Positions 52,843 to 61,849 are shown, counted from the first letter of the stretch. The stretch: DNA of 64,000 bases from JACNJF01 sp050288105 (GCA_050288105.1 JBNKDE010000018.1:7008-71007), one strand, 5' to 3'. The notes: generated by a model from the letters alone, not told the origin. Numbers and translations: made by a program.

Positions 52843-53653
52843 AATACAGTTGATCCGAAAAATGGAATTGCAACTTGATATCAGGCCGGGCAAGTATGAT
52901 CTCGGGCTGGATAGAGAGTACAAAGAATTCAATGCTTGTATTGTTGCTTAGTGTGGCAGTGATCTTTTTTAGCGGCGTCAGGCTGAGGTCGTAGGGTTCA
53001 ACCAGATCTGCCTGCCGGGTTTGCCAGTTTTTAATCAGTTGCTGCGCGCGCTCATTCTGGGCCAGGTTGCTGCGACTGACCCAGTTGCCTGCCTCATGAA
53101 CAATGTCGAATTCCGACGACTGCAATGTACTCAATCCACTGCCCTGGGGCAGCAGGCGCTTATCGATGAGTGCGCCAAGACCCTGATTAATTAATGCAAA
53201 GTGGATGTCATCCACCAGATACACAGTCGGCTCGACGAGCAGGTAGCGTCGATTACCGATCTGGTTAGTGCTGCCGAAATACACAGCAGTCTGATTCAGA
53301 GTGACTACCGCTTTAGGGATGGTGAGCCCGAGGGTAGACAGGTCAATCTCAGATTTTGCTAACTTCGAGTGGTATTTTACGTTCGCCAGACTGGCAATGC
53401 GCTCGGCGGCAATATTGTTGGCAAACCAGCTAAAGGGGCTGCTGATATACCAGCGATTGTCTTCCCTGCGCAGCTGTAAGCTACCATCTGCGGTTTCTAT
53501 ATTAATCTTTTGCACCTGTTGCGCATTCAGGCGGGTAATCGACTGCAGGTCAAATTTCTGGTCCTCAGTAATGGGGTATCGTTTACCGATCCAGGTGAAG
53601 ATAATAATAAGTACCAGTAGCAGGTAATTGATGAGCCAACGTCGAGTGAACAT
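52805..53653 (-). CDS. DUF4340-domain protein of the Gld-type ABC cluster
   Basis: The 282-residue product has an N-terminal membrane anchor (LINYLLLVLIIIFTWIGKRY) and a DUF4340 region (INIETADGSLQLRREDNRWYI, seen in parts as ADGSLQLRREDNRW, then LSTLGLTIPKAVVTLN). Such proteins accompany GldG-type ABC auxiliary proteins in many gammaproteobacteria. It starts 4 nt past the GldG-like gene. The job is unknown. Confidence 0.82.
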   Translation of the reverse strand: MFTRRWLINYLLLVLIIIFTWIGKRYPITEDQKFDLQSITRLNAQQVQKINIETADGSLQLRREDNRWYISSPFSWFANNIAAERIASLANVKYHSKLAKSEIDLSTLGLTIPKAVVTLNQTAVYFGSTNQIGNRRYLLVEPTVYLVDDIHFALINQGLGALIDKRLLPQGSGLSTLQSSEFDIVHEAGNWVSRSNLAQNERAQQLIKNWQTRQADLVEPYDLSLTPLKKITATLSNNTSIEFFVLSIQPEIILARPDIKLQFHFSDQLYYELLSLDQAPTQ

Positions 53654-53657
53654 ACGC

Positions 53658-55022
53658 TTACCTCCTTCTGCGTATCAGCCAGATACGAATGCCCGCGCCA
53701 AGCAGGCCAAGCGGCAGCAATATTAAAAACGTCAGCGCGATCATGAGCTGGCTGTTGCTGGATAGCTCAAGTTGGGTATCGGGTGCGCTACGCGGGGAAA
53801 TGGATATCAGGTTATCGTCATGACTTAGCCAGTTAAACATATTCAAACCCAGTTCAAGATTACTGCCATTACCCAGGTACTGGTTAGATAGAAAGTCAGC
53901 ATCACCAGTGACAATGACACGCTGCGTGCGCAGACTGCCGTCTTCATTTTGAACACTGCGCTCGAGGCTGTAACCCAGGTTGAGTGGACCGGCGATTTCG
54001 CCTGCCTGGTCACCCTGGGAGATTTTGCCCTGCAATGCACCGATTTCATTCCAGCTGCGAGCCTGGGTGACCAGTAATGATTGCGCCTGCCAGTCACTCT
54101 GCTCACCATGAAACTGCATTGCTCTTGCACGTGGGAACAGTGACAGTGCATCGATCTGGCGTGTGACAGGGTGACGCGGGTAATCCGCGACCAGCGCAAA
54201 ATCGACACGCGACAGACCCAGCAGTTGCGTACTGGGGTCGACGATAACACCCGGCAGAAATTCCAGTTCAAGCTCGTCAGCTAATTGCTGTAGTGAGTCA
54301 TCCTCCCCGATATCCGCCAGCCATAACAGGTTGCCTCCGGACTGCACATAGTGGCTGATCATGCTCACTTCACCTGGTAGTAATGCAGACACGGCGTCAG
54401 CAATCACCAGAATGTCGGTATTGTCGGGTATGCTGGTGCTTTGCATCAGGTTTACGGATTCAACCTGAAAGCCTTTTTCCGCCAGCTGCGAAGCAAATAA
54501 CTGTAAATCATAATTGGCTTCTCCCCAGGTATCGCGCTCGCCGTGCCCGCCGATGAACATTACCCAGCGTTCGGAATCACGAGTCAGTCGCGCAATCGCA
54601 TTGGTGATGGTGGATTCGGTGATCTGCTGCAGGTTTTCGCGTCGGCCATTGAATTCCAGCACAACCTCGCCATCGCGTTGGATATTGAATTCGCGCAGCT
54701 GGTCAGGGACAAAATCAGGATTGATGCTTTGGTACTGGATGAGTGGCTGCAGCTTCTGATAACGTTTAAAGATGCCGTCGATACTGTCCTTCAGTTTATT
54801 GACTGGCGATACAAAGGCGGTGATCTTAAGCGGATGCTGGATGGTTTTTAACAGGCGCTCGCTAGGTGCGGACAGGCTGTTGGATTGACTGGCTGTCAAA
54901 TCAACAGCCACGCTGTAGCGGTTAGATAGCCAGGCCAGTAAGCCAATGAATGCCACAAACAGCACAATAAACAGGGTGGATTGTATGCGTAGCTGGATGC
55001 GGGTTTTTTGGGTCAGTTTCAT
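53658..55022 (-). CDS. GldG-like ABC transport auxiliary protein
   Basis: The 454-residue product has a membrane helix at each end: residues 15-33 (TLFIVLFVAFIGLLAWL) and near the C-terminus (LMIALTFLILLPLGLLGAGI). The periplasmic part has the GldG-type pattern DLTASQSNSLSAPSERLL, VMFIGGHGERDTWGEANYD, seen here as FIGGHGERDTWG, and LVIADAVSALLPGE. It lies after the permease and before DUF4340. In Bacteroidota GldAFG is linked to gliding; in Proteobacteria the substrate is unknown. Confidence 0.85.
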   Translation of the reverse strand: MKLTQKTRIQLRIQSTLFIVLFVAFIGLLAWLSNRYSVAVDLTASQSNSLSAPSERLLKTIQHPLKITAFVSPVNKLKDSIDGIFKRYQKLQPLIQYQSINPDFVPDQLREFNIQRDGEVVLEFNGRRENLQQITESTITNAIARLTRDSERWVMFIGGHGERDTWGEANYDLQLFASQLAEKGFQVESVNLMQSTSIPDNTDILVIADAVSALLPGEVSMISHYVQSGGNLLWLADIGEDDSLQQLADELELEFLPGVIVDPSTQLLGLSRVDFALVADYPRHPVTRQIDALSLFPRARAMQFHGEQSDWQAQSLLVTQARSWNEIGALQGKISQGDQAGEIAGPLNLGYSLERSVQNEDGSLRTQRVIVTGDADFLSNQYLGNGSNLELGLNMFNWLSHDDNLISISPRSAPDTQLELSSNSQLMIALTFLILLPLGLLGAGIRIWLIRRRR

Positions 55023-55042
55023 GAATCGTTGGCCGCCTCGGG

Positions 55043-55795
55043 TTAATGCTGTAATCGGTCGCGGTCAAGGCGGCGTATGGTCAGGCCCAGGAACAGCAGG
55101 ATAATCAACAGGTAATAGCTGACATCGCTGCTATCGAAAACCCCCTCCATCAAAGGTTGATGATGCTTGATCAGGGATAGATAGCCGATGATGGATTGCC
55201 CCTGTTCCAGGCTATCGCCCAGCCAGTTGATGATCCATAGCATGAGCAATACACCAAAGGTGCTGACCGCAGCAATGGTCTGGTTTTCGGTCAGGCTGGA
55301 AAGATACAGCCCTATCGCGGCAAAGCTGCCCAGTAATAACAGCATACCGATAAAGATAGAAAGCAGTTTTCCTGTATCCAGTGTGGTGCCAAGCAACAGT
55401 GATAACGGCATCAGCATGAGCAGGCAGGTCAGGATCAGGATGAAGTAGAGCAGCCCCAGATACTTGCCGAGCACCAGCTGGGTGATTGAGATAGGTGCGG
55501 AAAATAGCAGGTTGATGGTTTTATTCTTTTTTTCTTCAGCCAGGGTGCGCATGGTAATCAACGGCATGATCATGAGCAGAATGATTGCGGCCAGTGAAAA
55601 AATGGGCGCTACCACCGTATCAGTCACACCGGGTATGTTTTGCAGGCGCATGAATTGCGGTTGCAGCATGAAATAGCTTTCAATCTGGGCCAGGAACATA
55701 TAACCCAGAATAGCCTGGATTACGGCCAGTATGGTCCATGCCAGTGGTGAAAGAAACATGCTGGTGAGTTCGCGTCTGGCGATGGTGAATATCAT
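55043..55795 (-). CDS. ABC transporter permease, GldF-like
   Basis: The 250-residue product has six membrane helices, an N-terminal TIARRELTSMFLSPLAW, and a motif TMRTLAEEKKNKTINLLFSAPIS, shown here as LAEEKKNKTINLL, typical of ABC-2 permeases. It overlaps the ATPase gene by 4 nt. It forms the membrane part of the same exporter or assembly system. Confidence 0.9.
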   Translation of the reverse strand: MIFTIARRELTSMFLSPLAWTILAVIQAILGYMFLAQIESYFMLQPQFMRLQNIPGVTDTVVAPIFSLAAIILLMIMPLITMRTLAEEKKNKTINLLFSAPISITQLVLGKYLGLLYFILILTCLLMLMPLSLLLGTTLDTGKLLSIFIGMLLLLGSFAAIGLYLSSLTENQTIAAVSTFGVLLMLWIINWLGDSLEQGQSIIGYLSLIKHHQPLMEGVFDSSDVSYYLLIILLFLGLTIRRLDRDRLQH

Positions 55796-56772
55796 GCCAG
55801 TGCCTCCGGCTGCGCAGCTTCAGTACTGGCTTCCTGCTGCGTTAGCTCGACAAAGATTTCTTCCAGCGAACTGCTATCGGGGATGAGTTCAAACAGCCCC
55901 CATTGCTGACTGACTGAAGACTCGACCAGTGACTCGGCAAAGCTCTGGTCCTCAAATTCAATTCGAAACCGCTGTGCGTCAATGCTGTGTACCGCGCTCA
56001 CCCCGGCCAGTGCAGACAGCGACTGTAACGAAGGTGGATGACGGAATGCCACGCTGAGTTGATTATTATTGCCGCGCTGGTTTAATTCTTCGATAGTCGC
56101 GTTATAAATCATCTCGCCACGTCGAATGATCTGTACACGATCGCAGGTGGCCTGCACTTCGGGCAGGATATGGGTGGATAGAATCACACTATGCTCCTGT
56201 CCCAGTGCCCTGATCAGGCTGCGCATCTCGCGAATCTGGATTGGGTCCAGACCCACTGTGGGTTCGTCCAGAATCACCACTGGCGGCTGATGAATGATCG
56301 CCTGCGCGATACCGACGCGCTGCTGATAACCTTTGGAAAGGTTGCCAATCAGGCGTTTGCCGACCTGTTCCAGGTCGCAATGCTGCTTAGCCTGTTGCAT
56401 GGCTGTGCGGATCCTGCTGCGCGGGATGCGGTGCAGACGGGCACAGTAAGCCAGGTACTCGTCCACCGTCAGTTCACGATAAACCGGTGGATTCTCTGGC
56501 AGATAGCCTATTTGGGATTTGGCCGCAATAGGGTCATCAATCAGGTCGTAACCCTGGATGCAGATCTGCCCTGCATTCGGTGCAAGACTCCCCGTGATCA
56601 TCTGCATGCAGGTAGATTTACCCGCGCCATTTGGCCCCAGAAACCCCAGCACTTCACCTTTGTTCAGATTAAAGCTGACCTGATTCACCGCCACGGTATT
56701 GCCATACAGCCGGGTCAGGTTCTCGACCTGTACCAGCGGTGTCGGTTGATTCAAATCTTGTGGGATTTCCAT
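55792..56772 (-). CDS. ABC transporter ATP-binding protein, GldA-like
   Basis: The 326-residue ATPase has Walker A GFLGPNGAGKSTCMQM, signature LSKGYQQRVGIAQA, Walker B VVILDEPTVGLDP and the switch histidine in ILSTHIL. The C-terminal extension beyond the nucleotide-binding domain is typical of the GldA/CcmA group. It heads a run of ATPase, permease, GldG-like, DUF4340, MipA and mutM genes. A GAAAACCTGAATGG region precedes the ATG. Confidence 0.93.
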   Translation of the reverse strand: MEIPQDLNQPTPLVQVENLTRLYGNTVAVNQVSFNLNKGEVLGFLGPNGAGKSTCMQMITGSLAPNAGQICIQGYDLIDDPIAAKSQIGYLPENPPVYRELTVDEYLAYCARLHRIPRSRIRTAMQQAKQHCDLEQVGKRLIGNLSKGYQQRVGIAQAIIHQPPVVILDEPTVGLDPIQIREMRSLIRALGQEHSVILSTHILPEVQATCDRVQIIRRGEMIYNATIEELNQRGNNNQLSVAFRHPPSLQSLSALAGVSAVHSIDAQRFRIEFEDQSFAESLVESSVSQQWGLFELIPDSSSLEEIFVELTQQEASTEAAQPEALA

Positions 56773-56898
56773 TCAGGTTTTCGCGTGGGTTAAAAGCTGG
56801 GTGGATTTTACTGGGTTTGTAGTAGGCGTGAAAGGGTAAACACGAATAGCGCCGGCAGTATTTTTGAATCAGTCGGTTTAAAGTGTTAGCTTGGCGCC

Positions 56899-56913
56899 GC
56901 ACAAATGTTGTGC
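56899..56913. promoter_or_regulatory. Inverted repeat upstream of the glucosylglycerate operon (distal)
   Basis: GCACAA and TTGTGC flank ATG, between the divergent ABC and glycerate kinase genes. It is a short perfect dyad that could be an operator for either side. Confidence 0.3.
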
Positions 56914-56941
56914 TTAAAAAATATCTGTCCTGCGATTGAAT

Positions 56942-56964
56942 CCATATTGCACCAATATGGTGCC
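56942..56964 (+). promoter_or_regulatory. NtrC-like palindrome upstream of the glucosylglycerate operon
   Basis: TGCACC, five bases, GGTGCC at 56948-56964 matches the NtrC consensus half-sites TGCACC and GGTGCA at 11 of 12 positions with the right spacing. A second dyad, CCATATTG-CAC-CAATATGG at 56942-56960, overlaps it with a different centre. The site is 94 nt before the kinase start. I do not find a convincing sigma-54 promoter downstream of it, so NtrC control is only a possibility. Confidence 0.35.
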
Positions 56965-57057
56965 CTCGGTTCCTGTTAAGCGATCTGGGGCATCAGCAAA
57001 TGGAAATAGCGTTAAAAATACGCATGATGGTAAGCAGAATGAGAAAGAGGTGATGCT

Positions 57058-57978
57058 TTGAGTTTTTCGGATGCATTAAACAAACAACTGCAGCAGCAAA
57101 TCCAGCAGCTTGAATTGCCAGAGACGTTTATGCAAACGCTGCAGCAAATCCTGCTGCCGCTCGCACAATACATCCAGCATCAGGCCAGCCTGCACGATCA
57201 TAGCAGCCTGATCAGCATTAACGGCTCGCAGGGATCAGGTAAATCAACCATGACGCTGTTCCTGCAGCTTATCCTGCAACAGCACTTTAAGCTGAATACG
57301 GTAGCGGTCTCGATTGACGATTTTTACCTGACGCGGGCGCAGCGTCAGCAACTGGCGCAACAGGTGCATCCATTACTGGCCACGCGCGGTGTACCTAGTA
57401 CCCATGATCTGCAACTGGCGCTGGATACGATGCACTGTCTTCAACACTGTTCAGAGCAAACACCCTGTAAAATCCCGCTATTCGATAAATCGATTGATGA
57501 TCGAGCCGAGCCGTCGCGCTGGCCGCTGGTACAGCAGCCGGTGGATGTCATCCTGTTCGAGGGTTGGTGCAATCATGCGCCGCCTGCCTCTGAGCAAGCG
57601 CTGCTGACCCCGGTCAACGAGCTGGAAAAGTGCGAAGACAGTGACGGGGTGTGGCGCCGATATGTGAATCAGCAATTGCAGGAATATCACCAGCAATTAT
57701 TTGACCAGGCGGATAGTCTGATCTTTTTGCAGATTCCCTCTTTTGAAAAGGTATACGAGTGGCGTGGATTGCAGGAACACAAGCTGAAAAAAACGGCCAG
57801 CGAATCCAGTCAGGGGGTAATGGATGAACAGCAGCTGAGGCGCTTTATCCAGCACTATGAACGTATTACACGAGCCTGTCTTGAAGGATTGCCACATCAG
57901 GCAGATGTGGTGTTAAAGATTGATGATGCGCATCGTATGGTTTCGCTGCATTTTAACGAGCAAAGAAACGATGTTTGA
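57058..57978 (+). CDS. D-glycerate 3-kinase-like P-loop kinase
   Basis: The 306-residue product has Walker A in INGSQGSGKSTMTLF and further motifs of the plant-type glycerate kinase family: VSIDDFYLTRAQRQQLAQ, HPLLATRGVPSTHDLQL, FDKSIDDRAEPSRWP and VILFEGWCNHAPP. It should phosphorylate glycerate to 3-phosphoglycerate. The start is a TTG at 57058 after AGAGGTGA; the ATG six bases before it is followed at once by a stop. The gene heads the glucosylglycerate operon and overlaps the next by 8 nt, supplying the acceptor for the synthase. Confidence 0.88.
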   Translation: MSFSDALNKQLQQQIQQLELPETFMQTLQQILLPLAQYIQHQASLHDHSSLISINGSQGSGKSTMTLFLQLILQQHFKLNTVAVSIDDFYLTRAQRQQLAQQVHPLLATRGVPSTHDLQLALDTMHCLQHCSEQTPCKIPLFDKSIDDRAEPSRWPLVQQPVDVILFEGWCNHAPPASEQALLTPVNELEKCEDSDGVWRRYVNQQLQEYHQQLFDQADSLIFLQIPSFEKVYEWRGLQEHKLKKTASESSQGVMDEQQLRRFIQHYERITRACLEGLPHQADVVLKIDDAHRMVSLHFNEQRNDV

Positions 57979-58807
57979 ACGCCTGCTTATAGTCAGTGAT
58001 ATGGATGGGACACTGCTGAACCATCATGATTATCAGTTTGATGCGGTAACACCGGTACTGGCCCAGCTGGAACAGATGCAGTTACCCGTCATTCTGAATA
58101 CCAGCAAGACTTTTGCCGAGCTAAAAAGCTGGGTGCAAAAACTCAATATCAGGCATCCCTTTATTGTGGAAAATGGTTCTGCGATATTCATTCCGAACGG
58201 CTATTTCCCGAATGCTGCGTTCGCTGGTGAGATCGTGGATAAACAGAGTTTTGAAGGTTACCAGGTGGTGTTGCTGGGTGAGTCCATAGTCACCCTTTCT
58301 GCCTTTTTAATTCATCATAAACCACAGGCAATAGACTTCAGTAGCTGTAGTGCTGAGCAGGCCATGCAGCTTACGGGCCTGAGTCCGCAGCAGGTAGCAG
58401 AAGCGCAGGATAGACAGTTTTCGATTCCGTTAAGCTTCGATGATAAAGAGGCACAGAATCGTTTCGCCGAGTTTGCGCTTCAATCCGGGCTAGGTGTACT
58501 GGAAGGAGGGCGCTTTCTGCATATTTTAGGCAAGACCGATAAAGGGCTGGCTACCAGACGCCTGAGGCAGTTGTTTGAATCAGTTCATCAGCAAAGCTAC
58601 GGTGTGATTGCTTTGGGCGACAGCCCAAACGATGAGGCAATGCTGGCAGAAGCAGATGTCGCGGTGGTGGTCAGTTCGCCATCCAGTGAGCGCGTGCAAC
58701 CCACTGTGGATCATTTAATCCGAACCCGCCAGCAGGCGCCTCAGGGCTGGAATGAGGGCATACAGGAAGCCCTGAAATTAATACAACAAGAGACAACAAC
58801 AGGATAA
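57971..58807 (+). CDS. HAD-IIB phosphatase, mannosyl/glucosyl-3-phosphoglycerate phosphatase type
   Basis: The ATG at 57971 overlaps the kinase stop and gives 278 residues. It has the HAD motif I LLIVSDMDGTLLNHH (nucleophile Asp10), motif II VILNTSKTFAELKSW, the signature PFIVENGSAIFIP, and motif IV in VIALGDSPNDEAMLAEADV. This is the MpgP/GpgP family, which removes phosphate from sugar-3-phosphoglycerate. Since the next gene is a GpgS-type synthase, glucosyl-3-phosphoglycerate is the likely substrate. Confidence 0.87.
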   Translation: MFERLLIVSDMDGTLLNHHDYQFDAVTPVLAQLEQMQLPVILNTSKTFAELKSWVQKLNIRHPFIVENGSAIFIPNGYFPNAAFAGEIVDKQSFEGYQVVLLGESIVTLSAFLIHHKPQAIDFSSCSAEQAMQLTGLSPQQVAEAQDRQFSIPLSFDDKEAQNRFAEFALQSGLGVLEGGRFLHILGKTDKGLATRRLRQLFESVHQQSYGVIALGDSPNDEAMLAEADVAVVVSSPSSERVQPTVDHLIRTRQQAPQGWNEGIQEALKLIQQETTTG

Positions 58808-58811
58808 CACT

Positions 58812-60032
58812 ATGGCTGATAGCTTCCAGAGCGGCAAGGTAACGACCCTGCATAACATTGTTAAAAGACCGATTGAGGATATCGAAAAAGACTTGCTGAA
58901 ATTCTCAAAATCGCGCCCCATGGGATTGATCCTGCCTGCACTATATTCAGAACTGGAGCGACCCGCACTGGCGAATATTGTCGATGAGTTGCAAAAGGTT
59001 CCTTACCTGAGCCAGGTGGTGATTGGGCTGGATCGCGCCAGTCAGGAAGAATACCAGCATGCGATCAGCTACTTTGAACGACTGCCGCAGGATCATCAAA
59101 TTCTGTGGAACGACGGCCCCAACCTGAAAAAGATAGATGCCCTGTTACAGAAGGAAGGGCTATCGCCCAACCAGTTGGGTAAGGGGCGCAATGTGTGGTA
59201 CTGCATGGGTTATATGCTGGCGTCAGCAAAAAGTGAAGCGATTGCCCTGCATGACTGCGATATCGTGACCTATGATCGTTCACTGCTGGCAAGGCTGATC
59301 TATCCGGTCGCAAACCCCGCTTTCTCCTACCAGTTTTCCAAGGGTTATTACTCGCGCGTTGCGAATAATAACCTCGGCGGACGGGTGTCTCGACTGCTGG
59401 TGACGCCATTGATTCGCGCACTGGAAAACAATCTGGGCTATCAGGAATACCTGACCTTCATGGATAGTTTTAGATACCCGCTGGCGGGCGAATTTTCCAT
59501 GCGCAAGGATGTCATGAGCGGCTTACGTATTCCCAGCGACTGGGGGCTGGAAGTTGGTGTGCTGCTGGAAATGGCGCGCAATTACTCCACACGCCGCATC
59601 TGTCAGGTCGAGATTGCCGATATCTACGATCACAAACATCAGGAAGTGTCGGAAGATAACGATGAAGGTGGCTTGTCCAAGATGTCGATAGATATATCCA
59701 AGGCCCTGTTTCGCAAACTGGCAACCGATGGGCAGGTGTTTAACAAGGGAGTATTCCGCAGTCTAAAGGCGACCTACTATCGCGTAGCACTGGACCTGAT
59801 TGATAGTTACCACAGCGATGCGATCATGAATGGGCTGGATTTTGATACCCATGCCGAAGAAAAAATGGTAGAGCTGTTTGCAGAAAATATAATGAAAGCA
59901 GGGCATGTCTTTCTGAATAAGCCAATGGAGCAACCTTTTGTCCCGCACTGGAACCGAGTCGCCAGTGCTATTCCTGATATCTTTGAACAATTGCTGGATG
60001 CAGTAGAAAAAGATCATCAACTGTATAAGTAA
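58812..60032 (+). CDS. gpgS: Glucosyl-3-phosphoglycerate synthase (GpgS-type)
   Basis: The enzyme joins glucose from an NDP-sugar to 3-phosphoglycerate. The 406-residue product has the glycosyltransferase motifs MGLILPALYSELERPALANI, given in part, VVIGLDRASQEEY, the metal-binding D-x-D in ALHDCDIVTYDRSLL, and PLAGEFSMRKDVMSGLRIPSDWGLEVGVL, seen here as GEFSMRKDVMSGL and SDWGLEVGVL. These fit GpgS. It lies 4 nt after the phosphatase and 5 nt before the phosphorylase, so the operon should be expressed as one unit. Confidence 0.88.
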   Translation: MADSFQSGKVTTLHNIVKRPIEDIEKDLLKFSKSRPMGLILPALYSELERPALANIVDELQKVPYLSQVVIGLDRASQEEYQHAISYFERLPQDHQILWNDGPNLKKIDALLQKEGLSPNQLGKGRNVWYCMGYMLASAKSEAIALHDCDIVTYDRSLLARLIYPVANPAFSYQFSKGYYSRVANNNLGGRVSRLLVTPLIRALENNLGYQEYLTFMDSFRYPLAGEFSMRKDVMSGLRIPSDWGLEVGVLLEMARNYSTRRICQVEIADIYDHKHQEVSEDNDEGGLSKMSIDISKALFRKLATDGQVFNKGVFRSLKATYYRVALDLIDSYHSDAIMNGLDFDTHAEEKMVELFAENIMKAGHVFLNKPMEQPFVPHWNRVASAIPDIFEQLLDAVEKDHQLYK

Positions 60033-60037
60033 ACGGT

Positions 60038-61780
60038 ATGAAAAAGAAAAATTCCGAGCTGCGCGAAAAGGTTTTAACCCATTTAAACTTTATTTACCCG
60101 GATCAGGATAACAAACAGTTAACGCGGCAGTTAATCCATATTATGGGGCTGGATGTCATCTGTAAAAAGCCCCGCCCACACGAGAATAACTGGAACCAGA
60201 CCGATGTCATTGCGATTACCTATGGCGACAGTCTGGTTAAGGAAGGGGAGCAGCCGTTACGGACTCTGCGACGATTTTTTGAAAAGAATTTTTCAGACGT
60301 AATTAATGCCCTGCATATCCTGCCATTTTATCCCTGGAGTTCGGATGACGGGTTTTCCGTTATTAATTACAAGCAGGTAAATGACAAGCTGGGTGACTGG
60401 GTTGATGTAGAAAGGATAGCAAGAAGCTTCAAACTCATGGCCGACCTGGTGATTAATCACTGTAGTTCACGTAGTGAATGGTTTGAAAAATTTAAGCAGA
60501 ATGCTGACCCTGAAAAGGACTATTTTATCAGTGTCGACCCTGATACCGATCTATCCGATGTGATTCGTCCCCGTACCAATGACTTATTGCGTGAAGTGGA
60601 GACATCTGAGGGTGTGAAGTATGTCTGGTGTACCTTTAGTCATGACCAGGTGGACCTGAATTTCGCCAATCCTGAGCTGTTAAAGGAAATGGTCAGTATC
60701 ATTGATTACTACATGAATCGAGGCGTACAGATTTTTCGTTTCGATGCAGTAGCTTTTCTGTGGAAAGAGATCGGTACCAGCTGCCTGAATTTGCCGCAGA
60801 CGCATGAAATGGTACGCCTGCTACGTACGCTAATCGAGTACCGCAATCCACGCGCGATCATTATCACTGAAACCAATATTCCCAATCGAGAGAACCTGGC
60901 TTACTTTGGTAACGCCAATGAGGCGCATGTGATTTATAATTTTGCTTTGCCTCCTTTATTGCTGCACGGCCTCATCAGTGGTAATAACTATTACCTGAAT
61001 AACTGGTTAATGAGTATGCCACCCGCGCAGGATGGCACCACCTACCTGAACTTTATTGCTTCGCATGATGGCATTGGATTACGTCCGGTTGAAGGCATCC
61101 TGAGCGATGGAGAAATACGGGAAATCACCGATACCATGCAGGCATTTGGTGGACGTATCTCATGGCGTAATCTGTCGAAAGACGAAGTGCGTGCCTATGA
61201 AGTGAATATCAGTCTGTTTGATGCCTTAAGTGGTACGATTGCTGGCAAGGATGAATGGCAGATCGAACGTTTCGTCTGCGCGCATGCCATCATGCTAGGC
61301 CTGGAAGGGATCCCGGCTTTTTACATCCATAGCCTGCTGGCAACCGAAAACGATTTACAGCGACTGGAACTCTCTGGCAGTAACCGTGCCATTAATCGCC
61401 ATGTCTGGGATTGCGAACAGCTGGCGGATTTACTGAACGATAGCAGCTCGCACCACACCATTGTGATGAACCGGCTGAAAGAACTGATTTCAATCCGCAT
61501 AAAACAGCCGGCATTTCATCCGAATGCCACGCAGTACACATTGCACCTGGGCGAAGGTATATTCGCTTACTGGCGCCAGAGCCGTAAACGCCAGCAGAGT
61601 ATCTTCTGTATCTACAACATTAGCGCCGAAGTAAAACCGCTGCAGCTAGGTAGCATCAACCTGGTGGAAACCCAGAACTGGATGGACCTGATATCAGGTG
61701 AGGCGATCAGCGATCTTCATGCGAGTATGCAATTACAGCCCTATCAGTGTCTGTGGATAGTTAACGAGCCAACTATATAA
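60038..61780 (+). CDS. Glucosylglycerate phosphorylase-type GH13 enzyme
   Basis: The 580-residue product is a sucrose-phosphorylase-like GH13 protein. Catalytic regions are FRFDAVAFLWKEIGTSC (nucleophile Asp), ITETNIPNRENL (acid/base Glu) and FIASHDGIGLRPVEG (transition-state Asp). Glucosylglycerate phosphorylase belongs to this subfamily and cleaves glucosylglycerate with phosphate to glucose-1-phosphate and glycerate. That activity fits the operon; sucrose phosphorylase is the main alternative and cannot be ruled out by sequence alone. Confidence 0.85.
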   Translation: MKKKNSELREKVLTHLNFIYPDQDNKQLTRQLIHIMGLDVICKKPRPHENNWNQTDVIAITYGDSLVKEGEQPLRTLRRFFEKNFSDVINALHILPFYPWSSDDGFSVINYKQVNDKLGDWVDVERIARSFKLMADLVINHCSSRSEWFEKFKQNADPEKDYFISVDPDTDLSDVIRPRTNDLLREVETSEGVKYVWCTFSHDQVDLNFANPELLKEMVSIIDYYMNRGVQIFRFDAVAFLWKEIGTSCLNLPQTHEMVRLLRTLIEYRNPRAIIITETNIPNRENLAYFGNANEAHVIYNFALPPLLLHGLISGNNYYLNNWLMSMPPAQDGTTYLNFIASHDGIGLRPVEGILSDGEIREITDTMQAFGGRISWRNLSKDEVRAYEVNISLFDALSGTIAGKDEWQIERFVCAHAIMLGLEGIPAFYIHSLLATENDLQRLELSGSNRAINRHVWDCEQLADLLNDSSSHHTIVMNRLKELISIRIKQPAFHPNATQYTLHLGEGIFAYWRQSRKRQQSIFCIYNISAEVKPLQLGSINLVETQNWMDLISGEAISDLHASMQLQPYQCLWIVNEPTI

Positions 61781-61803
61781 ATTTTTCACAGGTTTTTCAC
61801 AAG

Positions 61804-61840
61804 CCCGTTACAGACTTTAGGTATGAACTACCTAAACGGG
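61804..61840 (+). promoter_or_regulatory. Hairpin in the leader of the small secreted protein gene
   Basis: TTTAGGTA and TACCTAAA pair around TGAAC, and CCCG with CGGG may extend the base. The stem ends on the ribosome site GGGAG of the next gene, so it could control its translation. There is no T run. Confidence 0.4.
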
Positions 61841-61849
61841 AGAACCGGC

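Noticed and set aside
56970..56990. Possible sigma-54 promoter (GG, ten bases, GC) after the NtrC-like site
   Set aside because: The -24 and -12 flanks do not match the consensus and the distance to the NtrC-like site is far too short.
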